DNA from: Thermodesulfobacteriota bacterium
GTDB lineage: Bacteria > Desulfobacterota > DSM-4660 > Desulfatiglandales > Desulfatiglandaceae
NCBI GenBank assembly: GCA_028278625.1
Contig: JANQDY010000075.1
Span: forward strand, 1 to 8,635
Direction: 5' to 3'
Length of the DNA stretch: 8,635 bases
Every line of letters begins with the position of its first letter. Position 1 is the first letter of the stretch. Positions 1-6,093 of this stretch are shown piece by piece. The position numbers and the translations under genes are program-made. The notes under the pieces are model-generated. The model ran no database searches and was not told where the DNA came from. It saw nothing but the letters and a program-made list of their open reading frames with translations.

Positions 1-1479
1 TTCCGGTCTTGGTTGATGCTATGCGAGCCTATTTCAAAGAACAGAAGCCAGACCTGGCTTGGATATCACACGGGTAATTTACCCCGTGATCGCTTACAAT
101 ACTGCGACATTAAAGGCGGTTTTGAAGGGTTGGGCAATATCGATTCAGACCCTCTCTTTGCGACCAACGGCTTCTATCAACTGACAGCAGGATCTCCCTG
201 CATAGATGCCGGCACACCCAACGGCGCCCCCGGCACGGATATCGATGGGAATGTCCGACCCCAGGGGTCGGGATATGATATGGGAGCATATGAGTTTTTT
301 CCCTCTCCCGCGGCCCCGGCGGCCGAAACCGGCCCGGCAACCAAAATAGCCACCGGTACGGCCACACTGAACGGTATTGTGAATCCCAACGGCGGCAGCA
401 CCTGGTATTATTTCGAGTACGGGACTTCCGAGGGTTACGGATCCATCTCAGGGAGCATGAACGCCGGTTCCGGAACGGAGCCGGTGTCCGTGAGCATCCA
501 TGTGGAAATGCCTGAATTGAGCACCCGTTACCATTACCGGATCGTGGCCGGGAATAATGCCGGAACGGTACATGGCGAAGACCGGACCTTTCTGAGCGGT
601 GCCGACAAACCCGGCGTTACAACGGAACCGGCGGATGCCGTAAGCACTGATTCGGCAAGGTTGAACGGCACCGTGAATCCCAACGGCGCCAGCACCGCCT
701 ATTACTTCCAGTACGGCAGGACAACGGATTACGGAACGACCACACCCGTTTCAGAAGCAGGGTCCGGAACAGCCACCGTGCCGGCAAACGCGAATATTGA
801 CGGCCTGGAACTGAACAGGACCTACCATTTCAGGCTGGTGGCGGAGAATTCAGTGGGAGTGGTTTTGGGTGCAGACCAAAGCTTTACCACCGATGCTATG
901 GCGCCTTTGGTCACCACCGGTTCAGCCACTTCAATCTCAGCCGGTGAAGCGACCCTGATCGGATCCGTCAATCCGAATGGTGCGGATACGACCTATTATT
1001 TCGAGTATGGGGAAACCAGTTCCTACGGGTCCTCTACCATCGTGACGGGCGTGGGAGCCGGAAAAGATCCGGTGTCGGTCTCCGCCCTTTTGAGAGGTCT
1101 CACACCGTACACCACATACCACTATCGATTGACTGCCGAAAACAGTCTGGGATCTTCTTTTGGCGACGACAGGACCTTTTATACGGAGGATATGCCTGAA
1201 GTTTACGTATCCCCCGACGGCGTGTGCGGCGGGAATGAACCATGCTATTTGACCATTCAGGGGGCCATGGATTTCGCGCAATCGGGGGCAACCGTTTATG
1301 TGGTTGCCGCGGATTTTTTTGAGAGCCCGGTGTTGGATATGAAAAAAGGGATCATCCTTCAGGGCGGATGGGATAGCTCTTTTGCGACACAGGTTTCCAA
1401 TACCGTCATTCACGGTTCCTTGCTGGTGAGTGCCGGATCCCTCAAAACCCGAAAAGTGATACTGCATTTAAATCAATAG
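1..1479 (+). CDS. Truncated copy A of beta-helix/Fn3-like surface protein
   Basis: The frame is open from the left edge to TAG at 1477-1479. From about base 106 it aligns without gaps to residues 340-796 of the complete protein at 2158-4548 (455 codons, about 86% identical by hand count). In order it holds a choice-of-anchor-Q-like module (SDPLF...AGSPCIDAG...DIDGNVRP...MGAYE, bases about 145-296), three Fn3-like repeats with the core VNPNG...YYFEYG...YG (about 310-1190), and a C-terminal module (YVSPDGVCGG...TIQGAMDFA...LQGGWD, about 1198-1476). No signal peptide or beta-helix coils are visible. TTG at 13 and ATG at 16 are possible starts but lack a Shine-Dalgarno sequence, and the first 30 codons do not resemble the family. 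It is probably a 5'-truncated remnant that would not be exported, unless an exported N-terminus lies in frame outside the window. Confidence 0.7.
   Translation, partial: FRSWLMLCEPISKNRSQTWLGYHTGNLPRDRLQYCDIKGGFEGLGNIDSDPLFATNGFYQLTAGSPCIDAGTPNGAPGTDIDGNVRPQGSGYDMGAYEFFPSPAAPAAETGPATKIATGTATLNGIVNPNGGSTWYYFEYGTSEGYGSISGSMNAGSGTEPVSVSIHVEMPELSTRYHYRIVAGNNAGTVHGEDRTFLSGADKPGVTTEPADAVSTDSARLNGTVNPNGASTAYYFQYGRTTDYGTTTPVSEAGSGTATVPANANIDGLELNRTYHFRLVAENSVGVVLGADQSFTTDAMAPLVTTGSATSISAGEATLIGSVNPNGADTTYYFEYGETSSYGSSTIVTGVGAGKDPVSVSALLRGLTPYTTYHYRLTAENSLGSSFGDDRTFYTEDMPEVYVSPDGVCGGNEPCYLTIQGAMDFAQSGATVYVVAADFFESPVLDMKKGIILQGGWDSSFATQVSNTVIHGSLLVSAGSLKTRKVILHLNQ
3..77 (+). other. Possible 3' end of an unrelated upstream gene
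   Basis: The frame starting at base 3 is open from the window edge to TAA at 75-77. It reads as a plausible helical, charged C-terminus: VDAMRAYFKEQKPDLAWISH followed by Gly and stop. It does not match the beta-helix that copy B has at the corresponding place. The other open frame here, which continues into the adhesin gene, reads less like a protein until about base 100. One interpretation is that this is the tail of a gene or mobile element whose arrival truncated copy A. I do not recognise the family, and about 24 codons is too little for a firm call. Confidence 0.25.
69..88 (+). other. Small inverted repeat at the copy A junction
   Basis: CACGGG (69-74) pairs with CCCGTG (83-88) around an 8-base loop and overlaps the TAA stop of the frame described at 3-77. 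No T-run follows on the + strand, so it is not a convincing intrinsic terminator. It lies about 20 bases before the point where similarity to copy B begins, so it could mark the end of an inserted element. Confidence 0.3.
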
Positions 1480-1808
1480 TTGGGGAGGTGTTTTATGCGC
1501 AAAACGGTTTGTATCAGCCTGTTGGCCGCACTTTCTTTTGCATCCTGCATCGGCCTGCTGCTGGTTCTTCTATCCGCATGCTTTTCCCTGGTTTGGGCCG
1601 ATGAAGTGGAATTCGCCTGCAAAATCGAGAGAGATGAGAAACATGTGGGGCTCATTGCCGAAGAGGCGTCCCCGCTTTTGGCGACCGAAGACAGGAAAGG
1701 GATGAGTTCCATGGATGTGGTTGCCGTTTTGACGAAGGTTGTCCAGGAGCAGCAGAAAACCGTTCAATAGCAGCGGGCGGTGATTGCGGAATTGTCCGAA
1801 AGACTGGA
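106..1808 (+). repeat. Direct duplication, copy A
   Basis: This is copy A of a two-gene duplication and pairs with 3175-5351. The offset is exactly 3069 bases through the large gene and the first part of the S74 gene. It becomes 3543 after a 474-base deletion in copy A. Both stop-to-start junctions keep the same TAG, GGGGAGG and ATG layout. Several runs longer than 50 bases are identical, for example around 1254-1309 and 1678-1739. Similarity fades left of about 106 and right of about 1808. Confidence 0.9.
1482..1488 (+). promoter_or_regulatory. Strong RBS fixing the copy A S74 start
   Basis: GGGGAGG lies 6 bases before ATG 1495. It sets the start at 1495, not at the in-frame TTG at 1480. 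The same site precedes the intact copy at 4551-4557. Confidence 0.8.
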
Positions 1809-1833
1809 GCCGCCCATTGAATCGCGACTTTGA
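1495..1833 (+). pseudogene. Internally deleted S74-domain protein, copy A
   Basis: This is a decayed copy of the gene at 4564-5376. ATG 1495 has a strong RBS and is followed by a near-identical exported N-terminus (LLSACFSLVWADE). After Asp-Glu the sequence jumps to VEFACKIERDEKHVG, which matches copy B from base 5149. Relative to copy B, bases 4675-5148 (474 bp, 158 codons) are missing in frame. The loss takes out the whole N-terminal passenger region, the VGI motif and the Ser-Lys pair needed for self-cleavage. A GAG-to-TAG change then stops translation at 1768-1770, leaving 91 aa. Recognisable sequence (IAELSERLE) continues past the stop in the same frame to TGA at 1831-1833, where a further one-base loss relative to copy B scrambles the tail. 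A short exported peptide could still be made, but self-cleavage is not expected. Confidence 0.85.
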
Positions 1834-1959
1834 ACTTGCCGGACCGATGGATGTGAGGGCCGCTTCTCAAAAAAATGTGATTGAATTGTACCTGAGCCGT
1901 AAGAAATCGAGAGGATGGGCGTCATATGTATTAAAGCGGCATGAGAGGTGAAGCCCAAA

Positions 1960-2082
1960 ATGGAAAAACTTCGCGATATCATAAAAGTATCCCTCTACCT
2001 TGTGACGGTCGTCGTGCTGTATGTTATGATCAGGATCGTGGATGTTGTTTCAAAGAAGAAGGAACTCAAAACGGCTTATTGA
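1960..2082 (+). CDS. Small single-span membrane protein (40 aa)
   Basis: ATG 1960 is preceded by GAGAGGTG (1943-1950), a reasonable RBS, and the ORF runs to TGA at 2080-2082. The peptide has a short charged head (MEKLRDIIK), a hydrophobic stretch at about residues 10-29 (VSLYLVTVVVLYVMIRIVDV) and a basic tail (SKKKELK). This is the layout of a one-span inner-membrane peptide. A longer overlapping frame (1941-2168) is poor in hydrophobic pattern and reads as a shadow. The ORF lies between the decayed S74 copy and the intact adhesin gene on the same strand, and I find no second copy after 5376. The bases around it (1834-1959 and 2083-2144) show no convincing promoter or terminator. I do not recognise a family. 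A toxin-like or regulatory membrane peptide is possible but not supported by anything specific. Confidence 0.55.
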   Translation: MEKLRDIIKVSLYLVTVVVLYVMIRIVDVVSKKKELKTAY

Positions 2083-2144
2083 TCCAGTTGTTCAGGCAAT
2101 CGCAATGTCGGCGGCATGTTTTAGCATCGGCAACGAGAGAGTCC

Positions 2145-2150
2145 GGGAGG
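2145..2150 (+). promoter_or_regulatory. RBS fixing the adhesin start
   Basis: GGGAGG lies 7 bases before ATG 2158. This supports ATG 2158 over the adjacent in-frame TTG at 2155. Confidence 0.75.
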
Positions 2151-2157
2151 TTTCTTG

Positions 2158-4548
2158 ATGAAGGTTAAACGGATGTTTGCCAGAGGGTCCGTCTCAATCA
2201 TTTTCACATTGTGCCTGTTTTTGATCCCGGCATTTGCCTTTGGCGCCACCATCAGGGTTCCCCATGACCAACCCACCATTCAGGCTGGCATCGATGCGGC
2301 AAATGACGGTGATACCGTTCTTGTGGCAGATGGAACCTACAAGGGGGCGGGGAACAAAGACATCGATTTCAAAGGAAAGGCGATCACGGTTCGATCGGAA
2401 AACGGTCCCGATGCGTCTATCATTGATTGTGAACGGGAAGGAAGAGGATTTTACTTCGCGACCGGTGAAAAAGCTGATTCGGTGATTTCCGGATTTACTG
2501 TGACCGGAGGAGGGCATGTCACAAGCGGAGGAGGAATTTACTGTTCCTCAGCCTCACCTTCCATCATCAATTGCAAAATCGTGGGTAATGACATAAATGG
2601 CAATGGTGGCGGCGTGTATTGCAGTTCTGGCGCATCACCCAGGATTATTGAATGCATAATCAGTGATAACAGGGCAGGTCCAGGATTGGGATATTATGTC
2701 GGCGGAGGCGTTTTCTGCGGTTCTTCCTCCTCTCCCACCATTACAAACTGCCGGATTATTAACAACGGTGCCTATCGTGGAGGCGGCATTTATATTAGTG
2801 ATTCCTCACCTACCATTTCAAGATGTATCATTTATAAAAATATTGCTGGGTTAACCGACATGCCCGGCACAGGCGGTGGAATTTTCTGTGCATCTCCATC
2901 ATCTCCGAAAATTGTTAATTGCATTATCGCTGCCAATACTGCCGAAAGCGGTAAGGGAATGGACGGATATGGCGGCGGAATATATACCGGTGGGGATTCT
3001 GCTTCAAGCATTACGAACTGTACTGTTTCCGGAAATATTCAGGAACCGGGTTGGTCATCGCCTGGAACAACCGGCGGAGGTATCGTTTGCGGCCCTGCCA
3101 CGAAAATCGTAAATACCATCTTTTGGGGGAATAGCCCGGGAGAAATCGACGGTAATCCCGATATCACCTATTCTGATGTCAAAGGCGGCTTTGAAGGCTT
3201 GGGGAATATTAATTCAGATCCCCTCTTTGCGGCCAACGGTTTCTATCAATTAACGGCGGGGTCTCCTTGCATAGACGCCGGAACACCCAATGGCGCCCCC
3301 GATACGGACATAGATGGGAATGTCCGTCCGCAGGGCTCGGGGTATAATATGGGGGCCTACGAGTTTTTCAAAGCACCGGCCCTTCCAACGGCGCAAACCG
3401 ACCCGGCAACCCAAATAGCCACTGGCTCTGCCACTCTGAACGGAACCGTGAATCCCAATGGCGGAAGCAGCTGGTACTATTTCGAGTATGGGCCTTCCGA
3501 GGATTATGGCTTGATTTCGGAGAGCATGAACGCCGGTTCCGGGCTTTCTCCAGTTTTTGTGAGCATGGGTGTTAAAGACCTCGAAATGAGTACCCGTTAC
3601 CATTACCGGCTCGTGGCCGCAAATAGCGGTGGCACGGTCTATGGTGAAGACCGGACCTTTTTAAGCGGTGCCGACAAACCCACCGTTACAACTGAACCGG
3701 CGGATGCCGTGACCACTGATTCGGCCCGGCTGAACGGAACCGTGAATCCCAACGGTGCCAGCACCACCTATTACTTCCAGTACGGCAGGACAACGGATTA
3801 CGGATCGACCACACCCGTTTCAGATGCCGGTTCCGGAACAGCCACCGTGCGGGTAAACGCCAATATCGACGGACTGGAACTGAACAAGACCTACCATTTC
3901 AGGCTGGTGGCGGAGAATTCCGTGGGAGAGGTTTTCGGCCCAGACCAAAGTTTTACCACCGATGGGTTGGCGCCTTCGGTGACCACCGGTTCAGCCACTT
4001 CAATCTCAGCCGGTGAAGCGACCCTGAACGGGTCCGTTAATCCAAACGGTGAGGATACGACCTATTATTTTGAATACGGAGAAACCGCTTCATACGGATT
4101 CACTACCATCGTGACGGGCGCAGGATCCGGAACGGATCCGGTGTCCGTCTCCGCCGTCTTAAAGGAACTCACACCGTACACCACTTACCATTATCGACTG
4201 ACCGCCGAAAACAGTCTGGGATCTTCTTTTGGCGACGATAAGACGTTTTATACGGAGGATATGCCTGAAGTTTACGTATCCCCTGACGGCGTGTGCGGTG
4301 GCAATGAACCATGCTATTCAACCATTCAGGGGGCCATGGATTTCGCGCAATCGGGGGCAACCGTTTATGTGGTTGCGGGGGATTTCTTCGAGAGCCCGGT
4401 GTTGGATATGAAAAAAGTGATCATCCTTCAGGGCGGATGGGATGCTTCCTTTGAGACACAGGTTTCCAATACCGTTATTCACGGTTCGTTGCTGGTGAGT
4501 GCCGGATCGCTCAAAACCCGAAAAGTCATACTGCATTTTCAACAATAG
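2158..4548 (+). CDS. Secreted beta-helix/anchor-Q/Fn3-like surface protein
   Basis: This 796-aa exported protein is probably structural or adhesive, and no catalytic motif was recognised. Residues 1-29 are a signal peptide: basic MKVKR, a hydrophobic core, and likely cleavage near AFAFGA. Residues 30-80 form a beta-helix cap (PTIQAGIDAANDGDTVLVAD). Residues 115-335 are right-handed beta-helix coils of the form GGGxYCSS..SPxIxNCxIxxN. Residues 340-403 match a choice-of-anchor-Q-like module (SDPLF, AGSPCIDAG, DIDGNVRP, MGAYE). Residues 407-700 hold three Fn3-like repeats of about 95-100 residues. Residues 703-796 begin like another beta-helix (YVSPDG, TIQGAMDFA, LQGGWD) but stop after about one coil's worth. 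No LPXTG motif, C-terminal membrane span or obvious sorting tail is visible, so the route of anchoring is unknown. The S74 gene follows after 15 bases, so the two are almost certainly co-transcribed. A truncated paralogue lies at 1-1479. Confidence 0.85.
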   Translation: MKVKRMFARGSVSIIFTLCLFLIPAFAFGATIRVPHDQPTIQAGIDAANDGDTVLVADGTYKGAGNKDIDFKGKAITVRSENGPDASIIDCEREGRGFYFATGEKADSVISGFTVTGGGHVTSGGGIYCSSASPSIINCKIVGNDINGNGGGVYCSSGASPRIIECIISDNRAGPGLGYYVGGGVFCGSSSSPTITNCRIINNGAYRGGGIYISDSSPTISRCIIYKNIAGLTDMPGTGGGIFCASPSSPKIVNCIIAANTAESGKGMDGYGGGIYTGGDSASSITNCTVSGNIQEPGWSSPGTTGGGIVCGPATKIVNTIFWGNSPGEIDGNPDITYSDVKGGFEGLGNINSDPLFAANGFYQLTAGSPCIDAGTPNGAPDTDIDGNVRPQGSGYNMGAYEFFKAPALPTAQTDPATQIATGSATLNGTVNPNGGSSWYYFEYGPSEDYGLISESMNAGSGLSPVFVSMGVKDLEMSTRYHYRLVAANSGGTVYGEDRTFLSGADKPTVTTEPADAVTTDSARLNGTVNPNGASTTYYFQYGRTTDYGSTTPVSDAGSGTATVRVNANIDGLELNKTYHFRLVAENSVGEVFGPDQSFTTDGLAPSVTTGSATSISAGEATLNGSVNPNGEDTTYYFEYGETASYGFTTIVTGAGSGTDPVSVSAVLKELTPYTTYHYRLTAENSLGSSFGDDKTFYTEDMPEVYVSPDGVCGGNEPCYSTIQGAMDFAQSGATVYVVAGDFFESPVLDMKKVIILQGGWDASFETQVSNTVIHGSLLVSAGSLKTRKVILHFQQ
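2515..3140 (+). repeat. Beta-helix coil repeats in the adhesin gene
   Basis: About seven degenerate in-protein repeats of the form GGGxxC..S.SPxIxNCxIxxN run through residues about 120-328. The GGG turns and the conserved Cys of the NC pair recur once per coil, which fits a parallel beta-helix with stacked Asn and Cys positions. Copy A lacks this part within the window. Confidence 0.7.
3376..4257 (+). repeat. Three tandem Fn3-like repeats
   Basis: Three units start near 3376, 3673 and 3973. Each has a LNG(T/S)VNPNG strand, YYFEYG or YYFQYG, a YG..T turn, AGSG, then (T/R)YHYRL or TYHFRL, GxxxGxDxTF and a short linker. The corresponding units of copy A start near 307, 604 and 904. Units 2 and 3 share more with each other than with unit 1. 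Confidence 0.8.
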
Positions 4549-4550
4549 TT

Positions 4551-4557
4551 GGGGAGG
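4551..4557 (+). promoter_or_regulatory. Strong RBS fixing the S74 gene start
   Basis: GGGGAGG lies 6 bases before ATG 4564 and directly after the adhesin TAG at 4546-4548. It supports ATG 4564 over the in-frame TTG at 4549, and indicates efficient translation within one transcript. Confidence 0.8.
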
Positions 4558-4563
4558 TGTTTT

Positions 4564-5376
4564 ATGCGTAGAACAATCTGTATCGGCCTGTTGGCCACGC
4601 TTTCTTTTGCATCCTGCTTCGGATTGCTGATGGTTCTTTTATCCGCATGCTTTTCACTGGTTTGGGCCGATGAACCGGAAGAGAGTTTTGCGGTCTTAAA
4701 CCAGGATGCCGAGGAAGTGTTCATTGTCAATGACAGGGGAGACGTTGCCGCGGACGGCGTGTTGTTGACCAACGGCGCCGGTCCCTGGGGCGATGCCCCC
4801 TTTGTTCTGGGCCAGGATCCGTTGAACAGGGGAATCGTCATAACGGATAAGGCCCCCGAAAATCCCAAGAATATCTATTTCGGATGGAATGTCGGGGCAA
4901 CCCATGAGTATGCCGAAATATTTGCCTTGCAGGAAGGTATCGCTTACATGGATCTCATTCTGAATCCCGGCGGCTCAGGGTTTGTGGGCATTCGGACCAC
5001 CACTCCTTCCCACCCCTTGGAGATGGGTAGCGGCGCGTACGTTTCCGCAGGTGGCGTGTGGACAAACGCCTCCAGCCGGAACTATAAGACGGATATTCGG
5101 GAGTTGACCGCCAAAGAGGCTGCGGATGCGCTGGTACAGCTTAGGCCCGTGGAATTCGCCTACAAAATCGAGAGGAATGAGAAACATGTGGGGTTTATCG
5201 CTGAAGAGGCGCCCCCGCTCTTGGCGACCGAAGACAGGAAAGGGATGAGTTCCATGGATGTGGTTGCCGTTTTGACGAAGGTGGTCCAGGAGCAGCAGAA
5301 AACCGTTCAAGAGCAGCGGGCGTTGATTGCGGAATTGTCCGAAAGACTGGAAGCCGTCGAAAAGTCCAGCAATTAG
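4564..5376 (+). CDS. Exported protein with C-terminal peptidase S74 domain
   Basis: This 270-aa protein starts with a long hydrophobic export signal. LSAC at residues 26-29 could be a lipobox and VWA at 33-35 a signal peptidase I site, so it may be a lipoprotein or a freely secreted protein. Residues 36-140 are an unrecognised beta-rich passenger. Residues 140-152 (GIRTTTPSHPLEMG) resemble the VGIGTxxP motif often found before tail-fibre domains. From residue 169, ASSRNYKTDIREL begins an S74 intramolecular-chaperone domain. S170 and K175 have the five-residue spacing of the family's Ser-Lys dyad, and HVGFIAEEAPPLL is the conserved core. Residues 233-269 (QEQQKTVQEQRALIAEL) form a coiled coil. 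In phage tailspikes this domain drives trimer folding and then cuts itself off just before the Ser. Here that would release about 100 residues and leave a folded trimer of the passenger. The gene follows the adhesin directly, so it may help assemble or cap it, which is inference. Confidence 0.85.
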   Translation: MRRTICIGLLATLSFASCFGLLMVLLSACFSLVWADEPEESFAVLNQDAEEVFIVNDRGDVAADGVLLTNGAGPWGDAPFVLGQDPLNRGIVITDKAPENPKNIYFGWNVGATHEYAEIFALQEGIAYMDLILNPGGSGFVGIRTTTPSHPLEMGSGAYVSAGGVWTNASSRNYKTDIRELTAKEAADALVQLRPVEFAYKIERNEKHVGFIAEEAPPLLATEDRKGMSSMDVVAVLTKVVQEQQKTVQEQRALIAELSERLEAVEKSSN

Positions 5377-5410
5377 ACATTGATAGGGAACGGTTCGCTT
5401 ATCAGGCAAT

Positions 5411-5452
5411 ATGGAGGATGGAAGGGGAAGGACGTTCATAATGGAGTCGTGA
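5411..5452 (+). promoter_or_regulatory. Possible leader ORF overlapping the sigma start
   Basis: ATG 5411 opens a 13-codon ORF (MEDGRGRTFIMES) ending in TGA at 5450-5452. An internal ATG at 5441 is preceded by GGGGAAGGA (5424-5432) at good RBS spacing. The TGA overlaps the likely GTG start of the sigma gene (GTGA, 5449-5452), the usual layout for translational coupling. The sigma GTG has no well-placed RBS of its own. Alternatively, a one-base indel has separated an original ATG 5441 from the sigma frame. Confidence 0.3.
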
Positions 5453-6063
5453 CCAAGAACGAATCGACTGTGCAGCCACGTACCGAAAAATCCAAATTCG
5501 CAGATGAAAAGAGACTCCTGGCCCACTGCTTGAAAGGGGACAAGGCCGCATGGGATACCTTTCTCGAAAGGTATGCCGGCCTCATTTTCCATGCCATCAC
5601 CGGAACCCTTGAAAAATATTCATTTGTCTCCAAGGACCAGGTCTCGGAAGACCTTTTTCAGAGGGTGCTCCTCTCCTTGATGGAATCCCGCTGCAAAAAA
5701 CTTCGCCAGTTTCGGTGGAGGTGCAAATTTTCAACCTGGCTCTATACCGTGGCGGTCCGAATGACCATCGACCATGTGAAAAAGGAGGATCCCGGGCCGC
5801 CCGCAAACAATCATGTCTGGGCTTCAATACCGGACGGAGGGCCGCTGCCGGACAAAATGGTGGAGATGAAGGAGGAGAACATCGTTTTTGAGAAGATAAA
5901 AGAGGCGCTTAATCCCAGAGAGCAGCTTTTCTTAAAGCTCTGCTATGATCAGGAACTCCCCGTAGCTGAAATTGCCAAAATACTGCACATCACCGAAAAC
6001 AATGTCTATCAGTTGAAACGCCGGGTGACCCTCAAAATGAAAAGAATCATGGACGAACGCTAG
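5449..6063 (+). CDS. ECF-like RNA polymerase sigma factor
   Basis: This protein of about 204 aa has a two-domain layout typical of ECF-type sigma-70 factors. Region 2 spans about residues 17-110, with AAWDTFLERYAGLIF, SEDLFQRVLLSLM, then FSTWLYTVAVRMTIDHVKK, the helix that contacts the -10 element. After a Pro/Gly-rich linker, region 4 (about 145-200) has LNPREQLFLKLCYDQELPVA and a helix-turn-helix IAKILHITENNVYQLKRR for the -35 element. The frame is open back to a TTG at 5380. GTG 5449 is preferred because it keeps all conserved sequence and is coupled to a short upstream ORF, but its own RBS is weak. The next gene, 30 bases on, is a membrane anti-sigma protein, so this factor is probably held at the membrane until that protein senses a signal. 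Target genes are unknown. The surface genes just upstream are the obvious candidates. Confidence 0.85.
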   Translation: MTKNESTVQPRTEKSKFADEKRLLAHCLKGDKAAWDTFLERYAGLIFHAITGTLEKYSFVSKDQVSEDLFQRVLLSLMESRCKKLRQFRWRCKFSTWLYTVAVRMTIDHVKKEDPGPPANNHVWASIPDGGPLPDKMVEMKEENIVFEKIKEALNPREQLFLKLCYDQELPVAEIAKILHITENNVYQLKRRVTLKMKRIMDER

Positions 6064-6093
6064 CCAAAACCAGAAAGTGAAAACATCAAAACG

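Larger units (their letters stand above)
3175..5351 (+). repeat. Direct duplication, copy B
   Basis: This is the intact partner of 106-1808. It contains the C-terminal 455 codons of the adhesin and almost all of the S74 gene. It retains the 474 bases (4675-5148) missing from copy A. Confidence 0.9.

Noticed and set aside
937..1467. 176-aa minus-strand ORF inside copy A
   Set aside because: It is a shadow of the adhesin gene. A matching minus-strand ORF in copy B is broken into shorter pieces, as expected from chance.
1847..1951. 34-codon basic ORF after the copy A pseudogene
   Set aside because: It has no RBS and no family-like pattern, and it ends inside the RBS of the next small ORF.
1941..2168. 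75-codon plus-strand ORF beside the small membrane peptide
   Set aside because: It has a low-complexity polar pattern and its start falls in the RBS region of the better ORF at 1960-2082.
3376..4257. Target region of a diversity-generating retroelement
   Set aside because: There is no reverse transcriptase or template repeat in the window, and the changes between copies are not limited to adenine positions.
2158..5376. Prophage tail-fibre locus
   Set aside because: S74 occurs in phage tailspikes, but no other phage gene is present and both proteins carry export signals.
4975..5592. 205-aa minus-strand ORF across the S74 gene and sigma start
   Set aside because: It runs antisense to two well-supported genes and has no recognisable domain.
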